Shown: one piece after another, positions 63,076 to 64,000 of the stretch
Layout: every line of letters begins with the position of its first letter
Position numbering within the stretch: the stretch's first letter is position 1
Assembly (NCBI RefSeq): GCF_000309385.1
Contig: NZ_JH976537.1
Span: 4,117,785-4,181,784 of the forward strand
Direction: 5' to 3'
DNA length: 64,000 nt
DNA from: Nodosilinea nodulosa PCC 7104
Lineage (GTDB): Bacteria > Cyanobacteriota > Cyanobacteriia > Phormidesmidales > Phormidesmidaceae
The notes under the pieces: generated by a model
Told to the model about the DNA's origin: nothing
The model's input: only the letters and a program-made list of their open reading frames with translations
Database searches by the model: none
Program-made: the position numbers and the translations under genes

Positions 63076-64000
63076 GTGTCCGCAAAGCGACCCCTAACTT
63101 CCCCCCCCTCGCGCCGTCCAGCCCTGAGTCGGCGGCGATTTTTGCAAGGGTCGGCGGCGGTTATGGCTGGCCTTGCTGCCGCCAACTGCCGCCAAAATTT
63201 GGCCGGACCGCCCGCTGGGGGCGGTGGGGGCGATGGCAGCCTGCATATCTACACCTGGGCCAACTACACCGATGACGGTTTGGCCGCCGCCTTTACGGAG
63301 CGCACGGGCATTCCGGTGGTGATCGATATTTTTGACTCCAACGAGGTCATGCTGACTCGCCTGCAGGCGGGTGGCGGCGATGCCTACAGCATCATTTACC
63401 CCTCCGACTACATGGTGTCGGAAATGATCGACCTAGGCCTGCTCACCGAGCTAGACAAGGAGCGCCTCAGCGGTCTAGAAAACCTTAAGGCCAAGTGGAG
63501 AAACCCTGCCTACGACCCCGACAACGCCCACAGCGTCCCCTTTTGCTGGGGTACCACTGGCCTGCTCTACAACCGTGAGGCCGTTCCGGGCACCCCCACC
63601 GACTGGGATTTTCTTTGGAAAAACCAGGCCGCCCTCTCCCGCCGCATCACGATGCTAGATGACATGCGCGAAACCCTGGGGGCCACCCTCAAGTCGCTGG
63701 GCTATTCCTACAACTCTAACAACCCGGCGGAAATTGAAGCCGCCTACAAGCGCCTGCTGGAGCTCAGACCTGACATTGCCGCCTTTAAGACTACTGGCTT
63801 TGAGAACGAGCTGCTGGGCGGTGACCTGAGTGTGTCGATGGCCTACTCTAGCGATGCGATCGCCCTCACCCTTGAAGACAACCGGATGGAGTACATTATT
63901 CCCGCCAGCGGAGCCTCACTGTGGACCGATACCCTGGCGATTCCGGCCACCGCCCCCAACCCCGACGCCGCCTACCAGTGGATCAACTTTCTGCTAGAGC
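63076..64000 (+). CDS. potD: Spermidine/putrescine-binding protein PotD (partial)
   Basis: The first 308 codons of a gene cut by the window end. A twin-arginine signal (LSRRRFLQG) is followed by a lipobox-like LAAANC, so it may be a Tat-exported lipoprotein. LHIYTWANYTDDGLAAAFTE, DIFDSNEVMLTRLQAG and DAYSIIYPSDYMV are typical PotD family. It binds polyamines outside the plasma membrane and hands them to the PotA-powered transporter. The GTG at 63076 has GGAG 7 bases upstream; an in-frame ATG at 63022 is weaker. Confidence 0.9.
   Translation, partial: MSAKRPLTSPPSRRPALSRRRFLQGSAAVMAGLAAANCRQNLAGPPAGGGGGDGSLHIYTWANYTDDGLAAAFTERTGIPVVIDIFDSNEVMLTRLQAGGGDAYSIIYPSDYMVSEMIDLGLLTELDKERLSGLENLKAKWRNPAYDPDNAHSVPFCWGTTGLLYNREAVPGTPTDWDFLWKNQAALSRRITMLDDMRETLGATLKSLGYSYNSNNPAEIEAAYKRLLELRPDIAAFKTTGFENELLGGDLSVSMAYSSDAIALTLEDNRMEYIIPASGASLWTDTLAIPATAPNPDAAYQWINFLLE

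Overview
The window is chromosomal DNA of a GC-rich, probably filamentous cyanobacterium of the Leptolyngbya/Nodosilinea type. This rests on gene content: psbV (cytochrome c-550 of photosystem II), petE (plastocyanin), ycf36/CGLD27, accD, ribBA with a long C-terminal extension, a B12-dependent class II ribonucleotide reductase, a pilMNOQ cluster, an HpsL-type hormogonium polysaccharide protein, and DUF4278 and DUF1400 proteins. HIP1 octamers (GCGATCGC, for example at 1517, 7133 and 51316) are frequent. No genus can be fixed from the sequence alone.

Layout. 1-8.3 kb: 5' end of glgX, aqpZ, a convergent Met-rich zinc-ribbon gene separated from aqpZ by an exact 186-bp tandem duplication, a Nudix hydrolase, hslO, a four-carbon acid sugar kinase-like gene, initiator tRNA, and a minus-strand run rsfS-ycf36-asparaginase. 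8.3-21.3 kb: a coiled-coil/acidic-repeat membrane protein, nrdJ with palindromic sites upstream, a small DUF4278 gene, a B12-binding radical SAM protein, a complete IS5-type element with a target duplication, recQ, an exported barrel-like protein, a serine hydrolase and a dienelactone hydrolase. 21.5-33 kb: a GAF/PAS adenylate cyclase split by a frameshift in an A8 tract, accD, psbV, petE, a 200-bp palindromic MITE-like element beside a broken gene, an OsmC-like gene, a hydrolase/desaturase pair divergent from a GntR regulator with a clear operator, and gap.

33-43.5 kb is the accessory part, interleaved with housekeeping argC and ribBA. It holds a TIR protein whose tail runs into an intergenic repeat, two DUF433/DUF5615 toxin-antitoxin modules, a Phd-like antitoxin, parD with a broken parE, a broken antitoxin-like remnant, a PD-(D/E)XK-like protein and brnTA. 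The standout is an AT-rich gene (39394-40719) that I read as an N-terminal HEPN domain with an intact R-x4-H motif, two degenerate copies of a related helical module, and a C-terminal HNH nuclease. I consider it the best candidate here for an undescribed defence or stress effector.

43.5-64 kb: a GH57 glucanotransferase-like enzyme, a GNAT enzyme and an orphan histidine kinase, a HEPN/MNT toxin-antitoxin pair, hpsL, small conserved genes, an orphan sugar-binding lipoprotein, purT, the type IV pilus operon pilM-pilN-pilO-pilQ, a lipoprotein, and the start of a polyamine ABC transporter (potA, potD cut by the window end).
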